Positions 1 through 8,303 of a stretch of 64,000 nucleotides of DNA are shown here, piece by piece; position 1 is the first letter of the stretch; every line of letters begins with the position of its first letter. Position numbers and translations under genes: made by a program. The DNA is from Pedobacter kyonggii (GTDB lineage Bacteria; Bacteroidota; Bacteroidia; Sphingobacteriales; Sphingobacteriaceae): positions 18,634 through 82,633 of the forward strand of contig NZ_SIXF01000026.1 of NCBI RefSeq assembly GCF_004310665.1, in the 5' to 3' direction. A model generated the notes under the pieces. That model saw only the letters and a list, made by a program, of their open reading frames with translations, was not told the DNA's origin and did not search any database.

Positions 1-2
1 TA

Positions 3-314
3 CTCTTTCGGGCTAGTTTTAACAAACGGGGTTATGCTATCCGCACGCATGATGTAATATACAAAAGTGGAATTATTGCCGAATCTACAACTATTGTTCC
101 TTTAAACAGGATTCAGCATATCGAATTAAATGAAGGGATTTTCTCCAGAATGCATAAATTGGGATCATTACAGCTGTTTACCGCAGGTGGCCAAACCGGG
201 CATATCCATATTTCGGGTATTGCAATTGATGATGCAAAACGTATTAGGGATCTGCTTTTGAAAAAACTAGACCTGCTTGAAAATCCAACAACAGAATTGA
301 ATGCCAATGAATAA
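3..314 (+). CDS. PH domain-containing protein, YdbS-like (5' truncated)
   Basis: This is the C-terminal part of a bacterial PH-domain (bPH2, DUF304) protein, and its start lies left of the window. The frame is open from base 3 to the TAA at 312-314 and encodes about 103 residues. They contain the usual bPH2 pattern: a TTIVPLNRIQHIE strand pair, then GSLQLFTAGG and a C-terminal helix. The next gene begins at 301, inside this one, so the two overlap by 14 bases and are probably translationally coupled. Such pairs (YdbS-YdbT) encode membrane proteins of unknown biochemical role. Membrane segments would be in the missing N-terminal part. Confidence 0.8.
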   Translation, partial: LFRASFNKRGYAIRTHDVIYKSGIIAESTTIVPLNRIQHIELNEGIFSRMHKLGSLQLFTAGGQTGHIHISGIAIDDAKRIRDLLLKKLDLLENPTTELNANE

Positions 315-1812
315 CGATTTTAGTAAACCGCAGCGGGAATCGGCCTTTGGTATTATTATAATGGGTGCTTATACCATGCTGAAAATTGGCAAGGCGAGTT
401 TTTTCTTGTTTGTTATCGCGTTCGTAAAAATGTCGAGTACTTATTTTACCTATCTGATATTAGGCATTTCTGCAATAATCGTATTCAGTTTCGTATTTGC
501 TTATTTATGGTATTTAAAATTCACTTTCTTTTTAGATAAAGAAAAGCAGGAATTTGTGGTGAATAAGGGAATATTCAACCGCGATCAGGTAATCATTCAG
601 CTTGATAAAATACAGCAGGTTAACATTAACCAGAATATTCTGCAGAAAATTATCGGCGTTTATGGGTTAAAAATCGATACTGCTGGTGCTCATGGAGAAG
701 AAGTAAGCATAAAAGCCATTGACGAAACTTCTGCCTATAACCTTAAAGAACATCTATTAAATAGAAGAACTGTAACTGAAGCACAATCGGAAATTGAACA
801 AGAAAACCACAAAACAGAAGAAACACCATTTTTAAGAATAAGTGCCTGGACTTTGTTTAAAGTAGGGCTTACCTCTAATTATGGGCAAAGTTTAGCCTTA
901 CTTGCTGCTTTTTTTTACACTGTTATTTATGAAGGCAGGCAGCTGCTTGATGCTTTTAAAATTAATAAAGATGAAATTCAGAGCACGGTAACAGGTATGT
1001 TAACCATTGTTACGGTTTTTATCTTAATTGCAAGCCTTTTAGTGTTACTGTTGATTATTAACCTGGTTAGAACCTTTTATAAGTATTTCGAACTCGAAAT
1101 TAGCGAACATAAAAACACACTCTTGCTCTCGTCAGGGCTCATTGCTAAGAAAAATACCTTGATTAGTCCGAATAAAGTCCAGATTACCAAATACAGCCAA
1201 AATTACTTCCAGAAAAAGATGAATATGCTAAACATGAGTTTAAAGCAGGCTCATTTTGGTCAAAGTAAAAAAGGACACGAAATGCAGGGAAATACCTTAG
1301 AAATTCCGGGATGTAACCCTGGCGAAAGGGACGAATTGCTAAAAATGATATTGGGCCAAACACCTTTAAAAGCAAAAACTTTTATCCCTGACTGGCGTTT
1401 TTTGAATTTACCGATTTTCTTTAAACTGATTTTGCCAGTGGTGGCATTTTTAATCATTGCGTTTAACGTTCCTGAGGTTAGGCCCTATATCGGTGCATCA
1501 ATTGCTTATTTAATAATTGGCATTTTGATGATTTACATCAGTTATCGCCGACATCAGATTTCAGTAAGTCAGGATTTCATCATCAAAACCAGTGGGATCT
1601 GGGATATTTCAAATGAAATTGTAATGCCAAATAAGATTCAGGCCATTACCACTTTTCAATATCCATGGCATAAAGGGGTTGATGTTGGTCATCTCACCTT
1701 ACACACGGCTGCAGGTCAGATTCATTTTAAATATGGCAATTATACCGAAATTAAACAGCTGGTAAATTACTGGCTGTATCAGTTAGAGCGTAAAAATGAG
1801 AATTGGATGTAA
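301..1812 (+). CDS. PH domain-containing membrane protein, YdbT-like
   Basis: This 503-residue membrane protein carries repeated bPH2 (DUF304) domains. Hydrophobic segments lie at about residues 30-75, 195-260 and 370-420. Each is followed by a PH-like stretch such as GIFNRDQVIIQLDKIQQVNINQN, SSGLIAKKNTLISPNKVQI and SGIWDISNEIVMPNKIQAI. Three membrane-plus-PH units are typical of YdbT. The gene overlaps the preceding YdbS-like gene by 14 bases. The ATG at 307 is an alternative start two codons in. In Bacillus the homologous pair has been linked to resistance to peptide toxins; no role can be read from this sequence. Confidence 0.85.
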   Translation: MPMNNDFSKPQRESAFGIIIMGAYTMLKIGKASFFLFVIAFVKMSSTYFTYLILGISAIIVFSFVFAYLWYLKFTFFLDKEKQEFVVNKGIFNRDQVIIQLDKIQQVNINQNILQKIIGVYGLKIDTAGAHGEEVSIKAIDETSAYNLKEHLLNRRTVTEAQSEIEQENHKTEETPFLRISAWTLFKVGLTSNYGQSLALLAAFFYTVIYEGRQLLDAFKINKDEIQSTVTGMLTIVTVFILIASLLVLLLIINLVRTFYKYFELEISEHKNTLLLSSGLIAKKNTLISPNKVQITKYSQNYFQKKMNMLNMSLKQAHFGQSKKGHEMQGNTLEIPGCNPGERDELLKMILGQTPLKAKTFIPDWRFLNLPIFFKLILPVVAFLIIAFNVPEVRPYIGASIAYLIIGILMIYISYRRHQISVSQDFIIKTSGIWDISNEIVMPNKIQAITTFQYPWHKGVDVGHLTLHTAAGQIHFKYGNYTEIKQLVNYWLYQLERKNENWM

Positions 1813-1841
1813 TTTTTTTTTAAAGAACTAAAACAATTAAT

Positions 1842-2207
1842 ATGAATACCAGGGAACAGATCATTTTAAATGAAGATAGATTATTAACGGCCATACAGCA
1901 TGGTGATATTGAGGATCTAGATCTGCTTTTGCATGAAGATTTACTTTTTAACCTGCCCAACGGTGTAACCATAACAAAGGCTATGGATATGGAAACATAT
2001 ACATCTGGAAATTTGATTGTAAATTCTATTTTACCGACTGAACAGCAAATTAATCTGATTAACGATATTGCAGTTGTTAGTGTAAAAATTGAGCTAAAGG
2101 CAGTATATAATTCACAATCTATTGAAGGTATTTTCAGATATTTAAGAGTCTGGAAGTTGTTTGATCAGGAATGGAAAGTAATTGCGGGAAGTTGTGTGGC
2201 CATATAA
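1842..2207 (+). CDS. Nuclear transport factor 2 / SnoaL-like (DUF4440-type) protein
   Basis: This small protein of 121 residues looks like an NTF2-fold DUF4440 member. The N-terminal helix (REQIILNEDRLLTAIQHGDIEDLDLLLHEDLLF) is followed by alternating strands, ending with RYLRVWKLFDQEWKVIAGSCV, the typical last strands of the family. It has no signal peptide. It starts 29 bases after the YdbT-like gene and may be co-transcribed with it. It faces the convergent NmrA-like gene across a hairpin at 2215-2243. Members of this fold are very diverse, so no substrate is assigned. Confidence 0.75.
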   Translation: MNTREQIILNEDRLLTAIQHGDIEDLDLLLHEDLLFNLPNGVTITKAMDMETYTSGNLIVNSILPTEQQINLINDIAVVSVKIELKAVYNSQSIEGIFRYLRVWKLFDQEWKVIAGSCVAI

Positions 2208-2214
2208 AAAATAA

Positions 2215-2243
2215 CAGCTGCCAGGTTTAAATCCAGGCAGCTG
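2215..2243. terminator. Bidirectional hairpin between convergent genes
   Basis: An inverted repeat CAGCTGCC (2215-2222) / GGCAGCTG (2236-2243) sits between the ends of two convergent genes. It has an A-run before it and T-rich DNA after it, which fits a terminator for both directions. Confidence 0.65.
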
Positions 2244-2254
2244 CTATAATTCAA

Positions 2255-3139
2255 TTAATTCTGGTATGCCACAGCAAACTCAGCAGCAAAATCTTTAAGC
2301 TTAATGCTGCCTAAAACAGGTCTGTTTTTATAATAATCTACAAAAAGTTTATTGCTTCTGATTGCATCGCCCATTTCTACGTAGTTTTTGGCTATTTCTT
2401 CAGGTAAACCGGCTCCTACCATCCCGTTAAATGCATCTTCATCGCTAAATTCTATCCATGGTAATGCTGGTTTACCAATTGCAGTACCTAATACTTTTGC
2501 AACATCAGCTGGCGTACTTTCATCATCACTGGCTACGTACTGTACGGTTTTACCTGTAAAATTACTTTCCAATACTTCGGCGGCTACCTCTGCAATGTTA
2601 CGGGGATGCACCAAAACAAGTTTTGAATCAGCACCAAAATTAGATCCTAATATATTTGCATGTTTAACCATATCTATATTGGCTAAAAAGTTAATGTAAA
2701 AATAACCAGCACGTAAATGTTTTACATCTACCCCATATAATGAAGCAAAAATATTTTCTACATCATGCAATCCAGCAATTGGTCCTGTTCCATCAGGCAG
2801 ATCTGCACCTACACTACTTAAATTCACCACTTTTTTAACCCCCGACTCTTTAATGGCAACAGCATAATTTTCGCCAATACTTTTAATATATGCCCTAAAT
2901 TTTGGTGCTGCAAAATTCGGCGGCACCATGGTGTAGATAGCATCAGCGCCAGAAAAGGCCTCTTTTAAAAATTTGGTATCGCTCACACTACCAATCAATG
3001 GTATTGCACCCAGCGATTTAATTTCTTCGGCTCTATCGGCGTTGCTGCTAATAATTTTTACTTCGTGACCTTTGGCTACCAATATTTCGGCAAGCGGTTT
3101 AGTAATATTACCTATTGATCCTGTTAATGTTATTTTCAT
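2255..3139 (-). CDS. NmrA-like NAD(P)-binding oxidoreductase
   Basis: This 294-residue protein has an atypical short-chain dehydrogenase (NmrA/YtfG-like) Rossmann fold. The N-terminal glycine motif TGSIGNITKPLAEIL follows the first strand, and residues SSNAD follow the second strand, where NADP is usually recognised. The stretch SGADAIYTMVPPNF is typical of NmrA-like quinone oxidoreductases and redox sensors. No Tyr-x3-Lys catalytic pair is evident, as expected for this subgroup. The gene is divergent from an HxlR-family regulator, a common arrangement in which the regulator controls the reductase in response to electrophiles or quinones. The control role is inferred from context. Confidence 0.88.
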   Translation of the reverse strand: MKITLTGSIGNITKPLAEILVAKGHEVKIISSNADRAEEIKSLGAIPLIGSVSDTKFLKEAFSGADAIYTMVPPNFAAPKFRAYIKSIGENYAVAIKESGVKKVVNLSSVGADLPDGTGPIAGLHDVENIFASLYGVDVKHLRAGYFYINFLANIDMVKHANILGSNFGADSKLVLVHPRNIAEVAAEVLESNFTGKTVQYVASDDESTPADVAKVLGTAIGKPALPWIEFSDEDAFNGMVGAGLPEEIAKNYVEMGDAIRSNKLFVDYYKNRPVLGSIKLKDFAAEFAVAYQN

Positions 3140-3143
3140 GATT

Positions 3144-3203
3144 TTTGTTTTTAAATATTGAATACAAAGTTATATTTGCACTTACTTTTATACAAGTACT
3201 TAC
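3144..3203. promoter_or_regulatory. Divergent, overlapping Bacteroidota-type promoters with candidate HxlR operator
   Basis: On the + strand TTTG (3144-3147) and TATATTTG (3171-3178) are 23 bases apart, upstream of the HxlR gene. On the - strand TAACTTTG (complement of 3165-3172) is preceded by TTG 20 bases upstream and serves the oxidoreductase. The two -7 boxes overlap. The segment after them holds the 8-bp palindrome AAGTACTT (3195-3202) and two ACTTAC copies (3180-3185 and 3198-3203) 18 bp apart. This would be a suitable position for a dimeric HxlR regulator to repress or activate both genes. Confidence 0.6.
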
Positions 3204-3219
3204 CCCAAAGTATGCAACC

Positions 3220-3573
3220 ATGACAGCTGTTAAAGAAAGTTCGACCCGTAATTTTAATAAAGGCATAGCGCTAACAAGCTGCCCTGTTACTTTTGTAATG
3301 GAAAAAATTGGTGGTTATTGGAAACCGATTATTATTTTTCACTTAATGAGTGGCCCTAAACGTTACAGCGAGTTAAAACGTGCAATACCACAGATAACTG
3401 AAAAAATGCTTATACAACATTTAAAGCAATTACAAAATGATGACCTTGTTCATAGAGATGCACAAGCCGTTGTCCCTCCGGTAGTAACCTATAGCCTCAC
3501 AAAATCAGGACAGGATCTTTTTCAGGTATTAGATTCGATGGTAGATTGGGCTGTTAAAAATGGCTCTGTTTAA
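3220..3573 (+). CDS. HxlR family winged-helix transcriptional regulator
   Basis: This is a MarR-like winged-helix regulator of the HxlR (DUF24) family, 117 residues from the ATG at 3220. The open frame extends upstream to 3145, but that part overlaps the promoter boxes, so the shorter start is preferred. Family hallmarks are CPVTFVMEKIGGYWKPIIIFHLMSGPKRYSELKRAI, then ITEKMLIQHLKQLQNDDLVHRDA and VVTYSLTKSGQDL. The Cys near residue 18 is in the position of the redox-sensing Cys in HypR/YodB-type members. It is divergent from an NmrA-like reductase, its probable target. Confidence 0.9.
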   Translation: MTAVKESSTRNFNKGIALTSCPVTFVMEKIGGYWKPIIIFHLMSGPKRYSELKRAIPQITEKMLIQHLKQLQNDDLVHRDAQAVVPPVVTYSLTKSGQDLFQVLDSMVDWAVKNGSV

Positions 3574-3765
3574 CAAAATGATATAAACCTTGTCGAAGCA
3601 TTATCCTGCAGACTGGGGAACGAAACCAAAGCTTACAAACACACAAGGGAAGCGACTTGATTACGTGCACCGACATTGCACTCCGAGAAGAAAATTAGTT
3701 GGTAAATAGGTGATTAAACTTTTTAATTGACTGGAAATGAGATGGTTGTTTTTCATTGGAGATGG

Positions 3766-3820
3766 CAGTCCTGCTGTTTGCTGTAGCCCTCATGCTTCGG
3801 GGCTGCCGCTTCCATCAGGT
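3766..3820. repeat. Intergenic repeat, CAGTCCTGCT...CATCAGGT family
   Basis: This is one of at least four related copies in the window (others at 37538-37595, 44081-44135 and 57446-57508). Each runs CAG(T/C)CCTGCT, a variable hairpin, then (C/G)ATCAGGTT. In this copy the centre is divergent, with a GCCCTCATGCTTCGGGGC hairpin. Confidence 0.6.
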
Positions 3821-3921
3821 TACGAACAACGTAGGTGGAAACTGCAGCCTTAAAAAGAAATGTGAGGAATTTAAATGAGGCATGGTGCATAGAGCTAAAA
3901 GATTAAATCCCCTCAGATTAT

Positions 3922-4017
3922 CGTCATTGCGAGAGGGCTTTTTCAGCCGACGAAGCAATCTTTATGGCAAGACCTCTAGCATGAAAGATTGCCTCGTCGT
4001 TCCTCCTCGCAATGACG
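3922..4017. repeat. Long imperfect palindrome, CGTCATTGCGAG family
   Basis: The left arm starts CGTCATTGCGAGAGGG and continues to CGACGAAGCAATC. The right arm runs GATTGCCTCGTCG to CCTCGCAATGACG. It is the same family as 40081-40195 and 40527-40640, with a different centre. A half copy with the same GGCTTTTCAGCCGACGAAG subtype lies at 11855-11894. Confidence 0.8.
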
Positions 4018-4124
4018 ACCTTTCTTTTGAATCTGTTATTGATAGCGTAGTCGAAGGGCTTTTGTTTGAGATTTATGAATCTTAAAAAATCTTCGATCGA
4101 ATCATGTATTTGATATACAGAAGC

Positions 4125-4448
4125 CTACAATGTCATAATCCCCTTGATGTTTCCTGCTTGCTTATAAATAGCAATCACCTCATCCGCATTTTGCATCGTC
4201 TTTTTTACGGTAATTGAAACATATTTCCCCGTTTTTGAAGCTTGCTCAATAAACTCATCATCAGGCAAAATAGCACGTAACTCTTGTATTTTATCTAACC
4301 CGCCAGTGAGAATAAATTTAAAATTATAAACACCCGGAAACTGCTCAACACTTTCCAGTTTTTCCTTTAAATTGGCATAAATATCTGTATTTGTCCCATC
4401 GGGGATATCAGTAAACTCAATATCCTTATTATTTTTATTCTCATCCAT
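4125..4448 (-). CDS. DUF493 (YbeD-like) family protein
   Basis: This 107-residue protein matches the DUF493/YbeD pattern: an acidic N-terminus, then NLKEKLESVEQFPGVYNFKFI, a variable middle and TGKYVSITVKKTMQNADEVIAIYKQ with a short C-terminal strand. This is the ferredoxin-like (ACT-like) alpha/beta fold proposed for the family. E. coli YbeD sits beside lipoate synthesis genes, but no such genes are next to this one, so its role stays unknown. It stands alone between repeat-rich spacers. Confidence 0.8.
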   Translation of the reverse strand: MDENKNNKDIEFTDIPDGTNTDIYANLKEKLESVEQFPGVYNFKFILTGGLDKIQELRAILPDDEFIEQASKTGKYVSITVKKTMQNADEVIAIYKQAGNIKGIMTL

Positions 4449-4686
4449 AAAGAAAGCATATCAAATTCTATACCCAAATAAACAGGGTGCAATTCTGACA
4501 GAATAAACGTTTATTTTAATTAAAATACCGCCATTTCAGTGAATCGAAGGGACGCATTATTACAGAACCTAATGAAATACAGCTGTGGCTTTACCCCTAA
4601 ATCCCCTAAAAGGGACTTCGTAACCAAATTTAATGGCATGATGGATTCTGAACCAAGTTCAGAATGACGAACGATAAATAGGCTGA

Positions 4687-4830
4687 GGGTTTTAATCCCT
4701 CAATAGCAACACAAACTAAATTTACATAAACCTTGGCGAAGCGGATACCGGCCTTGTGGGCAATGCCTGCAGCCGTATGAGCAAAGCAAAGGACTGCAGA
4801 ACCCAATGAAATACAGGTTTGGCTTTTCTA
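4687..4830 (+). repeat. Direct repeat, copy 1
   Basis: This copy and 5024-5167 lie in the same orientation, 337 bases apart. They are identical over about 74 bases from ACATAAACCTTGGCG to CAAAGGACTGC and similar on either side, both opening with a GTTTTAA(T/A)CCCTCAATAG motif and closing with GATGAAATACAG or AATGAAATACAG. A third partial tail, CCTAATGAAATACAGCTGTGGC, lies near 4568. The function is unknown. Confidence 0.85.
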
Positions 4831-5023
4831 AAAACCAAAGGAGCAGATCTAGCCATAACCTTGTCTCCCATAAAAGCAAGGTCCACTTTACCATATAAGG
4901 TAGATAAGAACATGGAAGCCAATAACGGATAGATGTTGACCACAAAGTAGCTATTAGACCTAAAAAACAATAAGAACAACTAATAAAACGAGTTCAGAAT
5001 GACGAGCTATAAAATTGAAGCGA

Positions 5024-5167
5024 TAGGTTTTAAACCCTCAATAGTAGCACAAACCCAATTACATAAACCTTGGCGAAGCGGATACCGGCCTTGTGGGCAA
5101 TGCCTGCAGCCGTATGAGCAAAGCAAAGGACTGCCGAAGCCGATGAAATACAGATGTAGCTTTCCTC
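5024..5167 (+). repeat. Direct repeat, copy 2
   Basis: This is the second copy of the block at 4687-4830. The conserved core is 5061-5134. The copies differ mainly at the edges, which suggests a fairly recent duplication. Confidence 0.85.
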
Positions 5168-5220
5168 CAAATCAATCAAAATAAAATTCAATTCACAACA
5201 CCTAACTAATTACTAACAAC

Positions 5221-5253
5221 TTTGGCAAAAAGCGATAGGAATTGTTATTTTTG
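5221..5253 (+). promoter_or_regulatory. Bacteroidota-type promoter of the PcrA/UvrD gene
   Basis: TTTG (5221-5224) and TATTTTTG (5246-5253) are 21 bases apart, a full match to the Bacteroidota -33/-7 pattern. The -7 box lies inside the longest possible reading frame (from 5242), so translation must begin further on, at the TTG at 5278. Confidence 0.7.
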
Positions 5254-5277
5254 AACCTCAAAAAAACAGGAGCCGAT

Positions 5278-7581
5278 TTGGATTATTTAGCAGGATTAAA
5301 CCCACAACAAAGAGCAGCAGTAGAGAACACAAAAGGACCAGTAATGATTGTTGCAGGTGCAGGTTCGGGCAAAACCAGGGTAATTACCTTTCGTGTAGCC
5401 CACCTTATTCAAACCGGTACCGATCCATTTAACATCCTGGTTTTAACCTTCACAAACAAGGCGAGTAAGGATATGCGCGAGCGTATCAGTAAAGTGGTTG
5501 GTGCAGAGGCAAAGAACATTTGGATGGGTACTTTTCACTCTGTTTTTGCAAAAATTTTACGTGTAGAGGCCGAGAAAATCGGTTACCCAAGCAATTTTAC
5601 TATTTACGATACCGATGATAGTAAAAGTGTAATCCGTGCTATTTTGAAAGAAATGCAGCTGGATGATAAATTATATGCAGCGAACTTTGTTTTCAATAGA
5701 ATTTCATCAGCCAAGAATAATTTAATTTCCTGGGGTGAATATCAGGCTAACGACCAGATACAGGCTGAAGATATCCAGAATAAACGCCCATTAATTGGCC
5801 AGATTTACGAAACCTATGCTAAGCGCTGCTTTAGAGCTGGAGCAATGGATTTCGACGATTTGTTGTTCAAAACCAATATTTTATTGAAAGAACATCCTGA
5901 TGTTTTAAATAAATACCAGCAGAAATTCAGATACCTGATGGTGGATGAGTATCAGGATACCAACTTTTCGCAGTATACCATTGTGAAAAAACTGGCTGCT
6001 GCTTATCAGAACATTTGCGTGGTAGGTGATGATGCACAAAGTATTTATGCTTTCCGTGGTGCAAACATCCAGAATATTTTAAACTTCGAACGCGATTACC
6101 CTGATTTAAAGGTTTATAAATTAGAACAGAATTACCGTTCTACCCAAAATATTGTTGATGCAGCAAGCAGTATCATTGCCAACAACAAAAACCAGCTCGA
6201 AAAAAACGTTTTCTCAGATAACGAACCTGGCGACCGCATTAAGGTTTCGCGGGCTTTTACCGATAACGAAGAGGGTAAACTGGTTGCCGAAGCCATTATT
6301 CAGGAACGAAGTACCAAAGGCTACCAACACAACGATTTTGCCATTTTGTATCGTACCAATGCACAAAGCAGGGCTATGGAGGAGGGGTTACGCAAACTCA
6401 ATATTCCTTACCGGATATATGGCGGTCAATCTTTTTACCAACGTAAAGAGATTAAAGATTTAATTGCCTATTTCCGTTTAACTTTTAATCCGAAGGATGA
6501 AGAGGCTATAAAGCGTGTTATTAATTACCCTAAGCGTGGTATTGGCGATACCTCTATTGATAAAATCATTGTTGCGGCAGATCAGCATGGAAAAACCATG
6601 TGGGATGTAATTTCGAATGCGCACGAATATGTAGATGGGCGTTTAGCCAATCAATTGAACGATTTTGCTATGATGGTGCAAAGTTTTCAGGCAGAGGCAA
6701 AAAAGCTCGATGCGTATGATACGGCTTTGTTTATTGCCCAACATGCAGGTATTTTAAAAGAATTATACACCGATGATAGTGTTGAAGGACGTGCGAGATA
6801 CGAAAATATCCAAGAGTTATTAAACGGTATTAAGGAATTTGCAGAGCGCGAAGACATTGAAGAAAAAGGTCTGGATATCTTTATGCAGGATGTTGCCCTT
6901 TTAACCAACGATGATAAAGATGGTGATAAAAATAAGGATACCGTTTCTTTAATGACGATCCACTCGGCCAAAGGGTTGGAGTTTAAGAACGTGTTTATCG
7001 TAGGGTTGGAAGAAAACCTGTTTCCTTCGCAAATGTCGTTAACTAACCGCACTGATTTAGAGGAAGAACGCCGTTTATTTTATGTGGCCATTACCCGTGC
7101 AGAAATAAAACTGACACTTACTTATGCTACTTCGCGCTACCGTTGGGGAACTTTAACCAACTGTGAACCAAGCCGTTTCATTAACGAAATTAGCCCGAAA
7201 TTTTTAGAATTGGATGTAAAACCAGCCAAGTCGAACAGTTTTGATGGTAATTTCGACGATGACCGCAAAACATGGACCTCACAGCCGCGTGATTTCTTTA
7301 GCAAACCAAAACCAGCGGCCGGTGCAACTACTTCTGCCCCACCAGTCCGCCCGAAAACAACGTCGCTATTGGCAAAAGCACACGTGCCAACACCTGGTTT
7401 TACCCCATCACAACCGCATGAATTTCAAGGCGGTATGGAAGTTGAGCATGAAAAATTCGGTTTTGGAAAAATTATCAGCTTGGAGGGAACCTTGCCTGAT
7501 GTTAAGGCTACTGTATTTTTCCAGGGCTTAGGCAATAAACAGCTACTGCTTAAGTTTGCGAAACTGATGATTGTAAAATAA
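5278..7581 (+). CDS. ATP-dependent DNA helicase, PcrA/UvrD family
   Basis: This superfamily 1A 3'-5' helicase of 767 residues unwinds DNA in excision repair and removes obstacles at forks. Visible motifs in order: LNPQQRAAVE (Q motif), AGAGSGKTRVI (Walker A, about residue 30), TFTNKAS (Ia), DEYQDTN (II), GDDAQSIYAFRGA (III), NYRSTQNI (IV), TIHSAKGLEFKNVF (V, about residue 560), RRLFYVAITRA (VI, about residue 600). The tail VEHEKFGFGKIISLEG is the Tudor-like C-terminus of PcrA. The start is the TTG at 5278, giving MDYLAGLNPQQ, because the promoter -7 box lies just upstream; an in-frame TTG at 5242 is less likely. Confidence 0.95.
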   Translation: MDYLAGLNPQQRAAVENTKGPVMIVAGAGSGKTRVITFRVAHLIQTGTDPFNILVLTFTNKASKDMRERISKVVGAEAKNIWMGTFHSVFAKILRVEAEKIGYPSNFTIYDTDDSKSVIRAILKEMQLDDKLYAANFVFNRISSAKNNLISWGEYQANDQIQAEDIQNKRPLIGQIYETYAKRCFRAGAMDFDDLLFKTNILLKEHPDVLNKYQQKFRYLMVDEYQDTNFSQYTIVKKLAAAYQNICVVGDDAQSIYAFRGANIQNILNFERDYPDLKVYKLEQNYRSTQNIVDAASSIIANNKNQLEKNVFSDNEPGDRIKVSRAFTDNEEGKLVAEAIIQERSTKGYQHNDFAILYRTNAQSRAMEEGLRKLNIPYRIYGGQSFYQRKEIKDLIAYFRLTFNPKDEEAIKRVINYPKRGIGDTSIDKIIVAADQHGKTMWDVISNAHEYVDGRLANQLNDFAMMVQSFQAEAKKLDAYDTALFIAQHAGILKELYTDDSVEGRARYENIQELLNGIKEFAEREDIEEKGLDIFMQDVALLTNDDKDGDKNKDTVSLMTIHSAKGLEFKNVFIVGLEENLFPSQMSLTNRTDLEEERRLFYVAITRAEIKLTLTYATSRYRWGTLTNCEPSRFINEISPKFLELDVKPAKSNSFDGNFDDDRKTWTSQPRDFFSKPKPAAGATTSAPPVRPKTTSLLAKAHVPTPGFTPSQPHEFQGGMEVEHEKFGFGKIISLEGTLPDVKATVFFQGLGNKQLLLKFAKLMIVK

Positions 7582-7634
7582 ACGCAGATTTCCATTTAGC
7601 CACGGAAACTCAGAGGCACGGAAAAATAACGAAA

Positions 7635-7724
7635 ATTCGTCATCCTGATTCCGATTTTCCATCGGGATCAGGATCTTTAATAAATAAAACAAATAGATGC
7701 TGAATCAAGTTCAGCATGACGAAT
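7635..7724. repeat. Imperfect palindrome with ATTCGTCAT ends
   Basis: The left end ATTCGTCATCCTGAT pairs with the right end ATCAAGTTCAGCATGACGAAT, and an internal hairpin is formed by CCGATTTTCCATCGGG. It lies 50 bases after the helicase stop codon, beside a CCACGGAAACTCAGAGGCACGG motif (about 7601) that recurs in altered form near 44996. Confidence 0.7.
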
Positions 7725-7760
7725 GCGATGAAATTATACCTAAGGTTGTGTTCTCAACTT

Positions 7761-8261
7761 TTAATAACTAGATCGATCTTCGAGAAATTCTCCGATTTTG
7801 AGTATAATTAATTGTTCACTATCCAAAGATTTAGCTTGTACGTTCCATTCATCTGTTACCTCAATAATTTCCACCATACTCCCAAAGGGGAAAAATTCGC
7901 CTTTATTATCAACAGTAATTTTCACTTTTTCCCCTACTTTTGGCTCTTTAAAGAATAATTGATTTCCGACTATACTCAGTCCTTCAATTTTTTCCAAATC
8001 TGATAAAAGATATTTTCGATAAGGTGATTGCAGATTTTGTGAAACCAATACAAAAGACTGGGTCTCCATTTCATATTGAACCTGCATTTTATAGAAAAAT
8101 TTACCCCTTATTTTGTCTCCCAGATAAATTTTCTCGCCTTGCGCCGTAAGGTAGCCTGTATAAAAAGATTCTATATCCATAAATTGACTGATAAGATCTG
8201 ATTTCCATTTTAAACACCAAATATGGCTTAAACTTTTAGGATTCTTATTGAAAAACCACAA
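7761..8261 (-). CDS. Hypothetical protein
   Basis: This 166-residue frame is not recognised as a member of a named family. It has no signal peptide or clear membrane helix. The C-terminal half is rich in beta-strand patterns (KVGEKVKITVDNKGEFFPFGSMVEIIEVTDEWNVQAKSL), suggesting a small barrel or SH3-like fold. The ATG at 8180 (MDIESFYTGYL) is an alternative start. It is divergent from the SMC gene, whose start is only 42 bases away. A real gene is likely given its length and the conserved-looking C-terminus. Confidence 0.6.
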   Translation of the reverse strand: MWFFNKNPKSLSHIWCLKWKSDLISQFMDIESFYTGYLTAQGEKIYLGDKIRGKFFYKMQVQYEMETQSFVLVSQNLQSPYRKYLLSDLEKIEGLSIVGNQLFFKEPKVGEKVKITVDNKGEFFPFGSMVEIIEVTDEWNVQAKSLDSEQLIILKIGEFLEDRSSY

Positions 8262-8303
8262 AATTATCCTTATTATTGAACTCGGTTCTCCCGATTACAA
8301 ACC

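Larger units (their letters stand above)
3574..4124. other. Gene-free spacer with two repeat elements
   Basis: This 550-base spacer separates the HxlR gene from the DUF493 gene. It holds one copy of the TCCTGCT...CATCAGGT repeat (3766-3820) and one long CGTCATTGCGAG palindrome (3922-4017). A 67-codon frame running through the palindrome (3882-4085) has no family resemblance and is not called. Nothing else was recognised. Confidence 0.7.
4449..5245. other. Repeat-rich gene-free spacer before the PcrA gene
   Basis: About 800 bases without a supportable gene. The main content is a duplicated block (4687-4830 and 5024-5167) plus fragments of other repeats, including GTTCAGAATGACGA near 4658 and again near 4990, and CCCCTAAATCCCCTAAAAGGG near 4594. 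Short frames across the duplicated block appear only because the repeat is duplicated. Confidence 0.7.

Noticed and set aside
3882-4085. 67-codon + frame
   Set aside because: Most of it is the palindromic repeat at 3922-4017 read through; no protein pattern.
4722-4800. tRNA-like or structured RNA in the duplicated block
   Set aside because: No cloverleaf or anticodon arm could be formed by eye.
4700-5184. Several 61-85-codon frames in the spacer before pcrA
   Set aside because: They overlap the duplicated block and each other in different frames; best explained as the repeat itself.
5242-5277. Longer start for PcrA at TTG 5242
   Set aside because: The -7 promoter box lies inside these codons; homologues begin near DYLAGLNPQQ.
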